Source of the DNA: JAZLIL01 sp045617405 | Lineage (GTDB): Bacteria > Bacillota > Clostridia > Lachnospirales > Lachnospiraceae | Assembly (NCBI GenBank): GCA_045617405.1 | Contig: JAZLIL010000029.1 | Coordinates: 1-17,784, forward strand | Reading direction: 5' to 3' | Length of the DNA: 17,784 nucleotides | Part shown: piece after piece, positions 7,319-14,586 of the stretch | Layout: every line of letters begins with the position of its first letter | How positions within the stretch are numbered: position 1 is the first letter of the stretch | Notes under the pieces: generated by a model | Told to the model about the DNA's origin: nothing | What the model saw: only the letters and a program-made list of their open reading frames with translations | The model's database searches: none | Translations under genes and position numbers: made by a program

Positions 7319-7358
7319 CTTCGGTTTGCCGCAATATAAGTGGCGGAATGGAGTTTAT

Positions 7359-9827
7359 ATGAATGAACGTTTTACGGAAGAAGCCAGAAAAGCGCTGAGA
7401 ATGGCCGGTGAGGCCGTCAGCGAGCTTGGCCACAGCTACATCGGAACGGAGCATCTGCTTCTCGGACTGCTTCGCACTGACTGCGTGGCCGCGAAGATCC
7501 TTCTTGCAAACGGGGTGGAAGAGGAAAAGATGAAGGAGCTTATCAGCCAGCTGATTGCTCCCGACGGAAATGTGCATGTTGCAGATGCCGACGCAATGAC
7601 TCCCAGAGCGCGTGAAATTATCGAGCGTTCCATCAAAGAGTCAATCGCAATGAAGAGCAAGCAGGTCGGAACGGGTCATCTTCTTATAGCCCTTCTCAAA
7701 TCGTCAGATTGCATCGCAGTCAGGCTTTTGAACACAATCGGCGTCAATCTTCAGAAGATTTTCACCGACATTCTTACGGCAATGGGTGTAGATGTCCGCG
7801 AGATAAAGGATCAGGCGTCAAACGCGAAGAGGGCAAACGGCAGGAAGACAGGCAATACACCGACTCTCGATCAGTACAGCCGTGACCTTACTGCGCTTGC
7901 AAGGGAAGGAAAGCTTGATCCCGTGGTGGGAAGAGAGCAGGAGGTAACGCGATTAATCCAGATTTTGAGCCGCAGAACGAAGAATAATCCCTGCCTTGTC
8001 GGAGAACCCGGAGTCGGAAAGACGGCGGTCGTTGAGGGACTCGCGGCAAAGATTGTGGCGGGAGATGTTCCCGATCCCGTCAAGAACAAGAGAGTCGTTA
8101 CGCTCGATCTTTCGGGTATGGTTGCGGGCTCTAAGTACAGAGGAGAGTTTGAGGAGAGAATCAAGAGGGTTGTGGCAGAGGTCATTGCAGACGGTAATGT
8201 CATGCTCTTCCTTGATGAGCTTCACACAATAATAGGAGCAGGCGGAGCAGAGGGCGCCATCGATGCTTCAAACATCTTGAAGCCGTCTCTTGCAAGGGGC
8301 GAGCTCCAGCTTATCGGAGCCACAACACGCGAAGAGTACAGAAAGTACATTGAGAAGGATGCGGCCCTTGAGAGACGTTTTCATCCCGTTGTGGTTGATG
8401 AACCCACTGAGGACGAGGCTGTTGAGATCCTTTTGGGACTTCGTGAGGCATATGAAAAGCACCACAAGGTTCAGATCACAGATGATGCCGTAAGGGCAGC
8501 TGTCAAGCTTTCGGCGCGCTATGTCAATGACAGATTTCTGCCCGATAAGGCCATTGACCTTATGGATGAGGCAGCATCAAAGGTAAGTCTGAGCACATAC
8601 ATTGTCACACCCAGGACGAAGGCACTTGAGAAGAAGCTTGCCGAGCTTGAGCAGCAAAAGGAAGATTTTATCCGTGCCGAAGCCTATGAAAAGGCGGGAC
8701 AGATTAAGAAAAAGCAGGAAAAGACGAAAAAGGCCATCGAGGAAGAGAAGGAGGCTCTCGCAAAGCTTCGTGAAGAGCGTGCTCTTCTTGTTACAGAAGA
8801 TGAGATAGCTGAAGTTGTAGCAACCTGGACAAAGATTCCCGTAAAGAAGCTTGCCGAGGAAGAGACAGAGCGTCTTCGCAAGCTTGAGTCCATCCTGCAT
8901 GAAAGAGTTGTTGGGCAGGAAGAAGCCGTATCGGCTGTTTCCAAGGCAATCAGGAGAGGACGTGTCGGACTTAAGAGTCCCAACCGCCCTATCGGATCGT
9001 TTTTGTTCCTCGGACCTACGGGCGTTGGAAAGACGGAACTTTCGAAGGCTCTTGCCGAGGCGGTTTTCGGTTCTGAGAATTCAATCATCAGAGTCGATAT
9101 GTCTGAATACATGGAGAAGCATTCGGTCTCAAAGATGATAGGGTCACCTCCCGGCTACGTCGGATTTGAAGAGGGTGGTCAGCTTAGCGAAAAAGTGCGC
9201 CGAAATCCGTATTCGGTCATCCTTTTCGATGAGATTGAGAAGGCACATCCCGATGTCTTCAATGTCCTTCTTCAGGTACTCGATGACGGCCACATCACTG
9301 ATGCCCAGGGGCGTAAGGTAAGCTTTAAGAACACGATTATCATCATGACATCAAATGCCGGTGCCGCTTCCATCGTTTCACCGAAGCACATGGGCTTTAC
9401 TTCGGGTGACAATGCACTTGCAGATTACAACCGGATGAAGGACGGTGTAATGGAAGAGGTTAAGCGTATCTTCAAACCGGAATTTCTGAACAGAATCGAT
9501 GAGATAATCGTATTCCATTCACTTACCCGAGATAACATCAAAGAGATTGTTTCCATTATGTTAAAGCAGGTTGCTGACCGATGCAGGGAGCAGATGAACA
9601 TCCGCCTCACTTCCGACGCCTCATTCGTGAATTACATTGCCGAAAAGGGCTTTGATGAGAAGTATGGTGCACGTCCGCTTCGCCGCGCAATCCAGACTGA
9701 CGTTGAGGACAGGCTTTCCGAGGAGATTCTTGACGGAAGAGTAAGAGCCGATGATTCGGTCAAAGTCGTTTACGAAAAGGAAACGGTTAAATTCAAGGTG
9801 CGTCATAAGAAAAGCGATGCCGAATGA
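7359..9827 (+). CDS. clpC: ClpC, AAA+ unfoldase of the ClpCP protease
   Basis: An 822-aa Hsp100 ATPase that unfolds substrates and feeds them to ClpP; its N-domain binds phosphoarginine made by McsB. Order: double Clp_N repeat (1-145), first AAA domain with Walker A GEPGVGKT (215-222) and Walker B VMLFLDELHT (281-290), coiled-coil middle domain with a UVR-like motif (about 420-472), second AAA domain with Walker A GPTGVGKT (552-559) and Walker B VILFDEIEKAHP (620-631), then the C-terminal small domain. MGF at 678-680 is in the place of the ClpP-docking loop, so it is a protease partner rather than a ClpB disaggregase. Length matches B. subtilis ClpC (about 810). ATG 7359 was chosen because GGAG (7350-7353) precedes it and MNERFTEEARKAL is the standard beginning. 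No CtsR heptads (GGTCAAA) are seen upstream. Confidence 0.97.
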   Translation: MNERFTEEARKALRMAGEAVSELGHSYIGTEHLLLGLLRTDCVAAKILLANGVEEEKMKELISQLIAPDGNVHVADADAMTPRAREIIERSIKESIAMKSKQVGTGHLLIALLKSSDCIAVRLLNTIGVNLQKIFTDILTAMGVDVREIKDQASNAKRANGRKTGNTPTLDQYSRDLTALAREGKLDPVVGREQEVTRLIQILSRRTKNNPCLVGEPGVGKTAVVEGLAAKIVAGDVPDPVKNKRVVTLDLSGMVAGSKYRGEFEERIKRVVAEVIADGNVMLFLDELHTIIGAGGAEGAIDASNILKPSLARGELQLIGATTREEYRKYIEKDAALERRFHPVVVDEPTEDEAVEILLGLREAYEKHHKVQITDDAVRAAVKLSARYVNDRFLPDKAIDLMDEAASKVSLSTYIVTPRTKALEKKLAELEQQKEDFIRAEAYEKAGQIKKKQEKTKKAIEEEKEALAKLREERALLVTEDEIAEVVATWTKIPVKKLAEEETERLRKLESILHERVVGQEEAVSAVSKAIRRGRVGLKSPNRPIGSFLFLGPTGVGKTELSKALAEAVFGSENSIIRVDMSEYMEKHSVSKMIGSPPGYVGFEEGGQLSEKVRRNPYSVILFDEIEKAHPDVFNVLLQVLDDGHITDAQGRKVSFKNTIIIMTSNAGAASIVSPKHMGFTSGDNALADYNRMKDGVMEEVKRIFKPEFLNRIDEIIVFHSLTRDNIKEIVSIMLKQVADRCREQMNIRLTSDASFVNYIAEKGFDEKYGARPLRRAIQTDVEDRLSEEILDGRVRADDSVKVVYEKETVKFKVRHKKSDAE

Positions 9828-9908
9828 GATGCAGTCATCCGGCGGATGAGTTTCTTATGTACTGCAAGAATATATGGATTTTTTATTAATAGTGTGTTAA
9901 CATTAACT

Positions 9909-9919
9909 TGGTATATACT
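9909..9919 (+). promoter_or_regulatory. Putative extended -10 promoter
   Basis: TGG followed by TATATACT resembles a sigma-A extended -10 region. The surroundings are very AT-rich (9875-9925), unlike the flanking coding DNA. No good -35 hexamer lies at 16-18 bases upstream. Transcription would begin near 9925, leaving a short leader that starts right before the AGGAGG ribosome binding site (9928-9933). Confidence 0.4.
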
Positions 9920-9942
9920 TATCAATCAGGAGGATTGAAACA

Positions 9943-10356
9943 ATGTCAAAAGTAGTCGAAACACTGATTCGCAAAGAGAGTAACGGAACTCTCAGTTTTG
10001 GTGACTTTACACTTGCAGAAAAGAAAAAAGTAAGTGATTTCAATTTCGGCGGTGACGTTTATAAGGTTAAGACCTTCAACGAGATCACTAAGCTTGAGTG
10101 CAATGAGATGTTCGTTTATGAGTCGGTTCCCGGAACTGCGGTTTTCAATTTTGTAAAGGGAGACAAGGAGGTTACCTTCGGTGTTGTTGCAAAGGAGGAT
10201 GCCCAGATTACCATTGAACTCGAAGAGAATGCGAGCTATGAGGTAATGATCAGCGGAGCAGATTCCGGTGAAATCAGCACAGGCCTTGGCGGAAAGCTTT
10301 CCTTCAGCGTTGAGTCGGACGGTGAGGAGAAGCAGGTTAAGGTTGTAAGAAAGTAA
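9943..10356 (+). CDS. Conserved 137-aa Lachnospiraceae protein ('endosialidase-like')
   Basis: Function unknown. The protein looks cytoplasmic: no signal peptide, no membrane segment. It is acidic and beta-rich (segments GTLSFGDFTL, DVYKVKTFNEITKLECNEMFVYESVPG, AQITIELEENASYEV, GEISTGLGGKLSFSVES). Proteins of this pattern occur widely in Lachnospiraceae, where automatic annotation often calls them endosialidase; nothing in the sequence resembles a sialidase active site (no Asp boxes), so I do not accept that name. AGGAGG at 9928-9933 gives a strong ribosome binding site, and the AT-rich promoter-like DNA upstream suggests separate, probably high, expression. It is inserted between clpC and radA, which are neighbours in Bacillus. 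The repeated glycine turn before SFSVE and the regular alternation suggest a small beta-sandwich. Confidence 0.85.
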   Translation: MSKVVETLIRKESNGTLSFGDFTLAEKKKVSDFNFGGDVYKVKTFNEITKLECNEMFVYESVPGTAVFNFVKGDKEVTFGVVAKEDAQITIELEENASYEVMISGADSGEISTGLGGKLSFSVESDGEEKQVKVVRK

Positions 10357-10371
10357 CAGCATTTTGAAGCT

Positions 10372-10392
10372 TTGAAGCCGGGACGGTTTCAA
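10372..10392 (+). other. Hairpin after the 137-aa gene
   Basis: TTGAAGCCG and CGGTTTCAA pair over nine positions with one G-U, around a GGA loop. It lies 16 bases after the stop codon, but is followed by purine-rich DNA instead of a T-run, so it is not a standard terminator. It may protect the 3' end of the short transcript. Confidence 0.4.
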
Positions 10393-10424
10393 GAAGCGGA
10401 AGAAAGAAAGTTAAGAGAAGGCAA

Positions 10425-10448
10425 GGCCGCCGCAAAAACGTGGCGGCC
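10425..10448 (+). other. GC-rich hairpin directly before radA
   Basis: GGCCGCCGC and CGTGGCGGCC form a 9-bp stem (one G-U) around a six-base A-rich loop. The stem ends nine bases before ATG 10458 and occupies the position where a ribosome binding site would be expected. The following GATTTGTAT is only weakly T-rich, so termination is possible but doubtful; translational damping of radA is the other reading. Confidence 0.5.
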
Positions 10449-10457
10449 GATTTGTAT

Positions 10458-11828
10458 ATGAAGAGTAAGACGTCGTTTTTCTGCACCGAATGCGGAAATG
10501 AAACAGCAAAATGGACGGGACAGTGCCCTGCCTGCAAGGCATGGAACACTCTTGTCGAGGAACCTTCGGGAGGTAAGAGCACTTCGTCCGGAGCAAAACG
10601 CCATTCGGGAATCATTCCTAAAGTATCAAAACTATCAGAGATCGAAATGGATGATGAATCGCGTGCGCTGACGGGAATCCGCGAGTTTGACAGGGTTCTT
10701 GGCGGCGGTATTGTCGCGTCTTCGATGATTCTTGTCGGCGGAGGTCCCGGAATCGGAAAATCAACACTTCTTCTTCAGGTTTGCAGGGAGCTTTCAAACA
10801 GAGGCAAAAAGGTCCTTTACGTTTCGGGCGAGGAGAGTCTCAGGCAGATAAAGATGCGCGCTTCGCGACTTCGCGGATTTACCCGGGAGCTTTCCATGCT
10901 TTCGGAGACGAGCCTTGATGCAATCGAGGCTGTTGTCGAAAAGGAAAAACCCGATTGCATGGTGATTGATTCCATTCAGACAATGTATCGTGATGACATT
11001 GCTTCATCTCCCGGAAGCGTGAGCCAGGTCAGAGAGAGTACGGGAGCACTTCTTCGGATTGCAAAGAGCCTTTCGATAACAGTATTTATCGTCGGGCATG
11101 TTACCAAGGAGGGAACCGTTGCGGGACCGAGAATGCTCGAGCACATGGTTGATACGGTTCTTTACTTTGAAGGAGACAATTCCGCTGCGTTTCGAATGCT
11201 TAGAGCCGTCAAGAACAGATTCGGTTCGACAAATGAGATCGGAGTCTTTGAGATGAGAGGCGACGGCCTGTCAGAGGTTCCCGATCCGTCGGCCTACATG
11301 CTTCAAGGACATCCCGAGGGAGAGCCCGGATCGGTAATAGCCGTGACATTAGAGGGTACGAGACCGATTATGGTGGAGATCCAGGCACTCGTCTGTCAGA
11401 CATCATTAAACATCCCGAGGCGCACAGCCACGGGAGCGGATTATAACAGAGTCAGCCTGCTTATGGCTGTAATTGAAAAGAAGATGAGGCAGCAGCTTGC
11501 TTTCTGCGATGCCTATGTCAATGTGGCAGGAGGAATGAAGATCACGGAGCCTGCCGTTGATCTTGCCATTGTGGCAGCAATCCTTTCAAGCTTTAAGAAC
11601 GCGCCGTTTTCATCAAAGACAGCGATCTTCGGTGAGGTAGGTCTCACGGGTGAAATAAGGGGAGTCAATCAGGCGGAGCTTCGTGTTATGGAGGCGGCCA
11701 AGCTTGGCTACGAGAGGGTAATCCTTCCTAAGGTCAATGCAAAGGCAATCAAAAGTCCCGGTATTTCACTGGTCGGGATTTCGAACATCCGCGAAATGGC
11801 AGGCCTTTTGCGGGAGAGCAATGAGTAA
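10458..11828 (+). CDS. radA: RadA, DNA repair ATPase/branch-migration helicase
   Basis: A 456-aa RecA-related protein that drives branch migration during homologous recombination. An N-terminal C4 zinc finger (C9, C12, C23, C26) is followed by a RecA-like core with Walker A GGGPGIGKS (94-102) and Walker B-type VIDSIQT (169-175), the RadA hallmark KNRFG (252-256), and a C-terminal Lon-protease-like domain (about 290-456) without protease function. Length is normal for the family. ATG 10458 gives the usual MKSK-FFCTECG beginning; GTG 10440 is in the same frame but lies inside a stable hairpin and would add six residues. Gene order clpC then radA is shared with Bacillus, there followed by disA; here a beta-propeller gene follows instead. 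Confidence 0.96.
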   Translation: MKSKTSFFCTECGNETAKWTGQCPACKAWNTLVEEPSGGKSTSSGAKRHSGIIPKVSKLSEIEMDDESRALTGIREFDRVLGGGIVASSMILVGGGPGIGKSTLLLQVCRELSNRGKKVLYVSGEESLRQIKMRASRLRGFTRELSMLSETSLDAIEAVVEKEKPDCMVIDSIQTMYRDDIASSPGSVSQVRESTGALLRIAKSLSITVFIVGHVTKEGTVAGPRMLEHMVDTVLYFEGDNSAAFRMLRAVKNRFGSTNEIGVFEMRGDGLSEVPDPSAYMLQGHPEGEPGSVIAVTLEGTRPIMVEIQALVCQTSLNIPRRTATGADYNRVSLLMAVIEKKMRQQLAFCDAYVNVAGGMKITEPAVDLAIVAAILSSFKNAPFSSKTAIFGEVGLTGEIRGVNQAELRVMEAAKLGYERVILPKVNAKAIKSPGISLVGISNIREMAGLLRESNE

Positions 11829-11865
11829 ACCGCAAGGAGCGGAATCGGCCTGTTAAGGGAGAAAA

Positions 11866-13620
11866 ATGAGTAAGAAGAGTTTGAGTAAGGGAACAGTAAT
11901 AAAGGTGGTAATTGCGGTTTTGACGGCAGCACTTCTTATCGCGGCCGCACTTCTGTTCAAGTTCCTTGTGGGAAAGGGAAGCACTGCCTACCTCTACAAC
12001 GAAAAGCACGATACGAGAGGTGCACTTGAAACACTTTGTTTTCCGAAGAACGCTGAAGGTGCGGATTCCGAGACGGCAGCTCCCATCGATCAGACAAGAC
12101 CGTCGGCTTTTAATATAAAAGAGAGTATTCTTGTCGACGGTGAGCTTGTATCACAGTATTCGCGGGAGGATAAGCTCCTGTTCACACCCGGGTATTCGAA
12201 GGGTGTGGGAAAGCAAAACGGAATGCTTACGTTCAGGGGCGATTACACGAGAAACACAAGTGCCTTCGGTGAGATTGACGTGAGCAGGGCAGTCTTTGAA
12301 AAGGATGTCTGGAGCTTCAATACAGGCAAGGTATTAAAATCGAACGGCGTCGATTACTGGTCCGGAAACGGTTGGACAGGACAGCCGATTGTTGTTAAGT
12401 GGAGCGAGCAGGAAAAGAAAATCATGAACCTATACGATGATGCCGCATCCGATCCCGATCTGGTGGAAGTAATCTATCCGGGAATGGACGGTCACATTCA
12501 TTTCCTGAATCTTCGCACAGGTAAGGAAACAAGGCCCGATATCAATGTCGGAATGACGTTCAAGGGAACGGCATCACTCTATCCGGACGGCCATACACCG
12601 CTCCTTTTTTGCGGTTCGGGCGACGCCCAGACGGGACCTTTCGGTGAGAATGTCAGCCCGAGATTTTACATCTACAGCATGATAGACGGAAAGCTTCTTT
12701 TCGAGTACGGCTACGATGACATGTTTGCACCCCGTGTATGGCATGCCTATGATTCTTCGCCCATCATTTCAACGGAAACGGACACGCTCATCTATCCGGG
12801 TGAGAACGGCGTCATCTATACCATGAAGCTGAACACATCCTACAATGCGGCCGCAGGATTGATATCGGTCAATCCCGATCACATTGCCGAGTACTCCTTT
12901 ACTTCCAATCGTTACAGCGAGGACGGGCGTCTCTGGGGAAGTGAGTCGAGCGCAGCCGTCTATGGCCGGTATCTGTTCATCGGTGACAATTCCGGACTCT
13001 TCTACTGCCTGGATCTCAACACGATGACAATGGTCTGGGTGCAGGATCTTCGCGAGGACATTAATTCCTCGGCAATGCTTGAAATCGACGACGCAGGAAA
13101 CAAGTTTATTTATGCGGCAACTACGTTAAAGTACGGTTATGACGAACACAGTATGGGAACATGCTCGATTTTTAAGCTGAATGCGATGAACGGTGCGGTA
13201 ATCTGGGAGAAGCCATATGAAGTGCATTATATTTCCGGAGTGGCGGGGGGCGTTCTCTCAACAGGCGTTATCGGTGAAGGTCCCATCGATGATGTCGTAA
13301 TCTATTCTGTTTCGAGAACACCCGAGGTTGACGGCGGTTACATAGTTGCTCTTGATAAGACAACGGGAGAGGAAAAATGGGTTCTTGACCTTGAACAATA
13401 CTCCTGGAGTTCGACGGCGTGCATCTACACTATCCGCAACACGGTATTTCTTGTGCAGGGATGCCAGAACGGCGACCTTCTTCTGATAGATGCAACCAAC
13501 GGAAAAATCCTCGATAAGTGCAGTTTTGGAACAGGCATCGAGGCAACACCGGTGGTTTATGATGATTACGTTGTCTTCGGAACAAGAAGCGAGAAGATAT
13601 GTGCGGTGAAGATAAAATAA
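11866..13620 (+). CDS. Membrane-anchored PQQ-type beta-propeller protein
   Basis: A 584-aa protein. A basic N-terminus and one hydrophobic helix (about 11-36) act as an uncleaved anchor, placing the rest outside the membrane. From about residue 145 to the C-terminus, repeated blades show the PQQ-like pattern: VDGGYIVALDKTTGEEKWVLDL (487-508), DNSGLFYCLDLNTMTMVWVQDL (374-395) and NGDLLLIDATNGKILDKCSF (535-554), and weaker copies at HIHFLNLRTGKE and PRFYIYSMIDGKLLFEY. No quinoprotein dehydrogenase active site or haem motif is visible, so it is more likely a binding or scaffold propeller (BamB style) than an enzyme. AAGGGAGA is well spaced before ATG 11866. The next gene begins 12 bases after its stop, so it appears to be the first member of an operon with the solute-binding protein and permease. 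Exact blade number and ligand are unknown. Confidence 0.85.
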   Translation: MSKKSLSKGTVIKVVIAVLTAALLIAAALLFKFLVGKGSTAYLYNEKHDTRGALETLCFPKNAEGADSETAAPIDQTRPSAFNIKESILVDGELVSQYSREDKLLFTPGYSKGVGKQNGMLTFRGDYTRNTSAFGEIDVSRAVFEKDVWSFNTGKVLKSNGVDYWSGNGWTGQPIVVKWSEQEKKIMNLYDDAASDPDLVEVIYPGMDGHIHFLNLRTGKETRPDINVGMTFKGTASLYPDGHTPLLFCGSGDAQTGPFGENVSPRFYIYSMIDGKLLFEYGYDDMFAPRVWHAYDSSPIISTETDTLIYPGENGVIYTMKLNTSYNAAAGLISVNPDHIAEYSFTSNRYSEDGRLWGSESSAAVYGRYLFIGDNSGLFYCLDLNTMTMVWVQDLREDINSSAMLEIDDAGNKFIYAATTLKYGYDEHSMGTCSIFKLNAMNGAVIWEKPYEVHYISGVAGGVLSTGVIGEGPIDDVVIYSVSRTPEVDGGYIVALDKTTGEEKWVLDLEQYSWSSTACIYTIRNTVFLVQGCQNGDLLLIDATNGKILDKCSFGTGIEATPVVYDDYVVFGTRSEKICAVKIK

Positions 13621-13632
13621 AGGTGATTAAAT

Positions 13633-14502
13633 ATGATCTCTGGGAGAAACAAGTGGATTACAACAGCAGCGGTGTTTATGATAATGATTCTTCTTACGGC
13701 AGCAGGTTTCGGAAGGATGGAGGGAAAAGCAGCAGGAAGGCAAAGAATCACAAGCGCACAGGACATGAAGGGGAAAAGGCTTGGCGGAGTAAAGAGCGCC
13801 ATGACAGAAACCTCTTTGAACTATCTTTTTGGTACTGTCCTTGGCGTGACTTTGAAATCAACCTCGTCGTTTGATAATCTTGATGAGGTGCTGATGGCGC
13901 TTCGCTCGGGCAGAATCGATGCGGCCTGGGTATGTGACGTGACTGCTGACAGGCTTGAACGTTCCTATGATGATCTTGCGGTCATCGACAGTCCCAATGT
14001 AACGGCGGAAGATCGCTTCAGCTTCGGTATGGCTACCGATACGAGCGAGTTCGGAAAGGCTCTTTGCAATCAGATTGACATGGCGCTCGACGAGATGGAG
14101 GATGAGGGAGTTCTTTCAAAGCTGAAGGCTGATTATATCGATGGTGACAATGAGTTTACTACGGCAGACATGCTAACCGGAAAGAGAACGTACAAAGCTC
14201 AAAACGGTGAGATAAGATGCGGAATTACCGGTGCTGTCGTACCGCTTGAGATTATTGACGAAAGCGGCAACCCGTCAGGTTTCTGCGTGGCAATGATGGA
14301 CGAAATCGGACAGAGGATCGGCTGCAGCGTGGACTTTGTAAAGTATGACAATGATGACGTTTTTGCAGCACTTCTTGCGGGGAAGATTGATCTGGTCTTT
14401 GTTACGGGAAACAGCTTCGATACGGCGGGAAAGACGAGACCGTATATTGTAACAAGGGGATATCTCCCAATGAGAGCATATAAATTTGTAGTGCTCAGGT
14501 AA
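13633..14502 (+). CDS. Solute-binding protein, type-2 PBP fold, apparently circularly permuted
   Basis: A 289-aa secreted or membrane-tethered protein. A hydrophobic N-terminal segment (8-26) lacks a lipobox cysteine (LLTAAGF). Residues 40-130 (ITSAQDMKGKRLGGVK...RSGRIDAAWVCDV) match the second lobe of the SBP_bac_3 family, and 131-170 (FGMATDTSEFGKALCNQIDM...LSKLKADYID) match the C-terminal return of that family. Residues 192-289 (GEIRCGITGAVVPLEIIDES, GFCVAMMDEIGQRIGCSVDF, LLAGKIDLVFVTGN) match what is normally the N-terminal half. Thus the order is lobe 2, end of lobe 1, start of lobe 1: a circular permutation at the hinge. The usual ligand-carboxylate Arg after the TxxR motif appears as Lys (DTAGK). 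Context: directly after the propeller gene, ahead of an amino-acid-type permease. Ligand unknown, probably a polar amino acid or related solute. Confidence 0.85.
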   Translation: MISGRNKWITTAAVFMIMILLTAAGFGRMEGKAAGRQRITSAQDMKGKRLGGVKSAMTETSLNYLFGTVLGVTLKSTSSFDNLDEVLMALRSGRIDAAWVCDVTADRLERSYDDLAVIDSPNVTAEDRFSFGMATDTSEFGKALCNQIDMALDEMEDEGVLSKLKADYIDGDNEFTTADMLTGKRTYKAQNGEIRCGITGAVVPLEIIDESGNPSGFCVAMMDEIGQRIGCSVDFVKYDNDDVFAALLAGKIDLVFVTGNSFDTAGKTRPYIVTRGYLPMRAYKFVVLR

Positions 14503-14559
14503 AATTAAGAACCGGAATGTGAACAAAGACCTGCGAAATGACAGGCAGGGTATAAATAT

Positions 14560-14575
14560 GCCCCTTCTTTGGGGC
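14560..14575 (+). other. Hairpin next to the permease ribosome binding site
   Basis: GCCCC-TTCTTT-GGGGC forms a perfect 5-bp stem. The CCCC strand could alternatively pair with GGGG at 14576-14579, which is part of the GGGGAGG ribosome binding site, so two competing folds exist: one frees the site and one hides it. A second small stem, CCTGC (14530-14534) with GCAGG (14545-14549), lies upstream in the same 84-base gap. A simple control of permease expression is possible. Confidence 0.35.
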
Positions 14576-14586
14576 GGGGAGGAAAC

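Noticed and set aside
7308..7358. Upstream alternative start for clpC
   Set aside because: No Shine-Dalgarno, and the added residues are absent from ClpC proteins, which begin at MNERFTEEA.
9835..9852. CATCCG-G-CGGATG after clpC as an intrinsic terminator
   Set aside because: The loop is one base if fully paired and there is no T-run after it; too weak to call.
13599..13874. Plus-strand 91-codon frame overlapping the propeller and binding-protein genes
   Set aside because: It runs out of frame through the binding-protein gene, is very rich in basic and charged residues, and has no family resemblance; it is a shadow frame.
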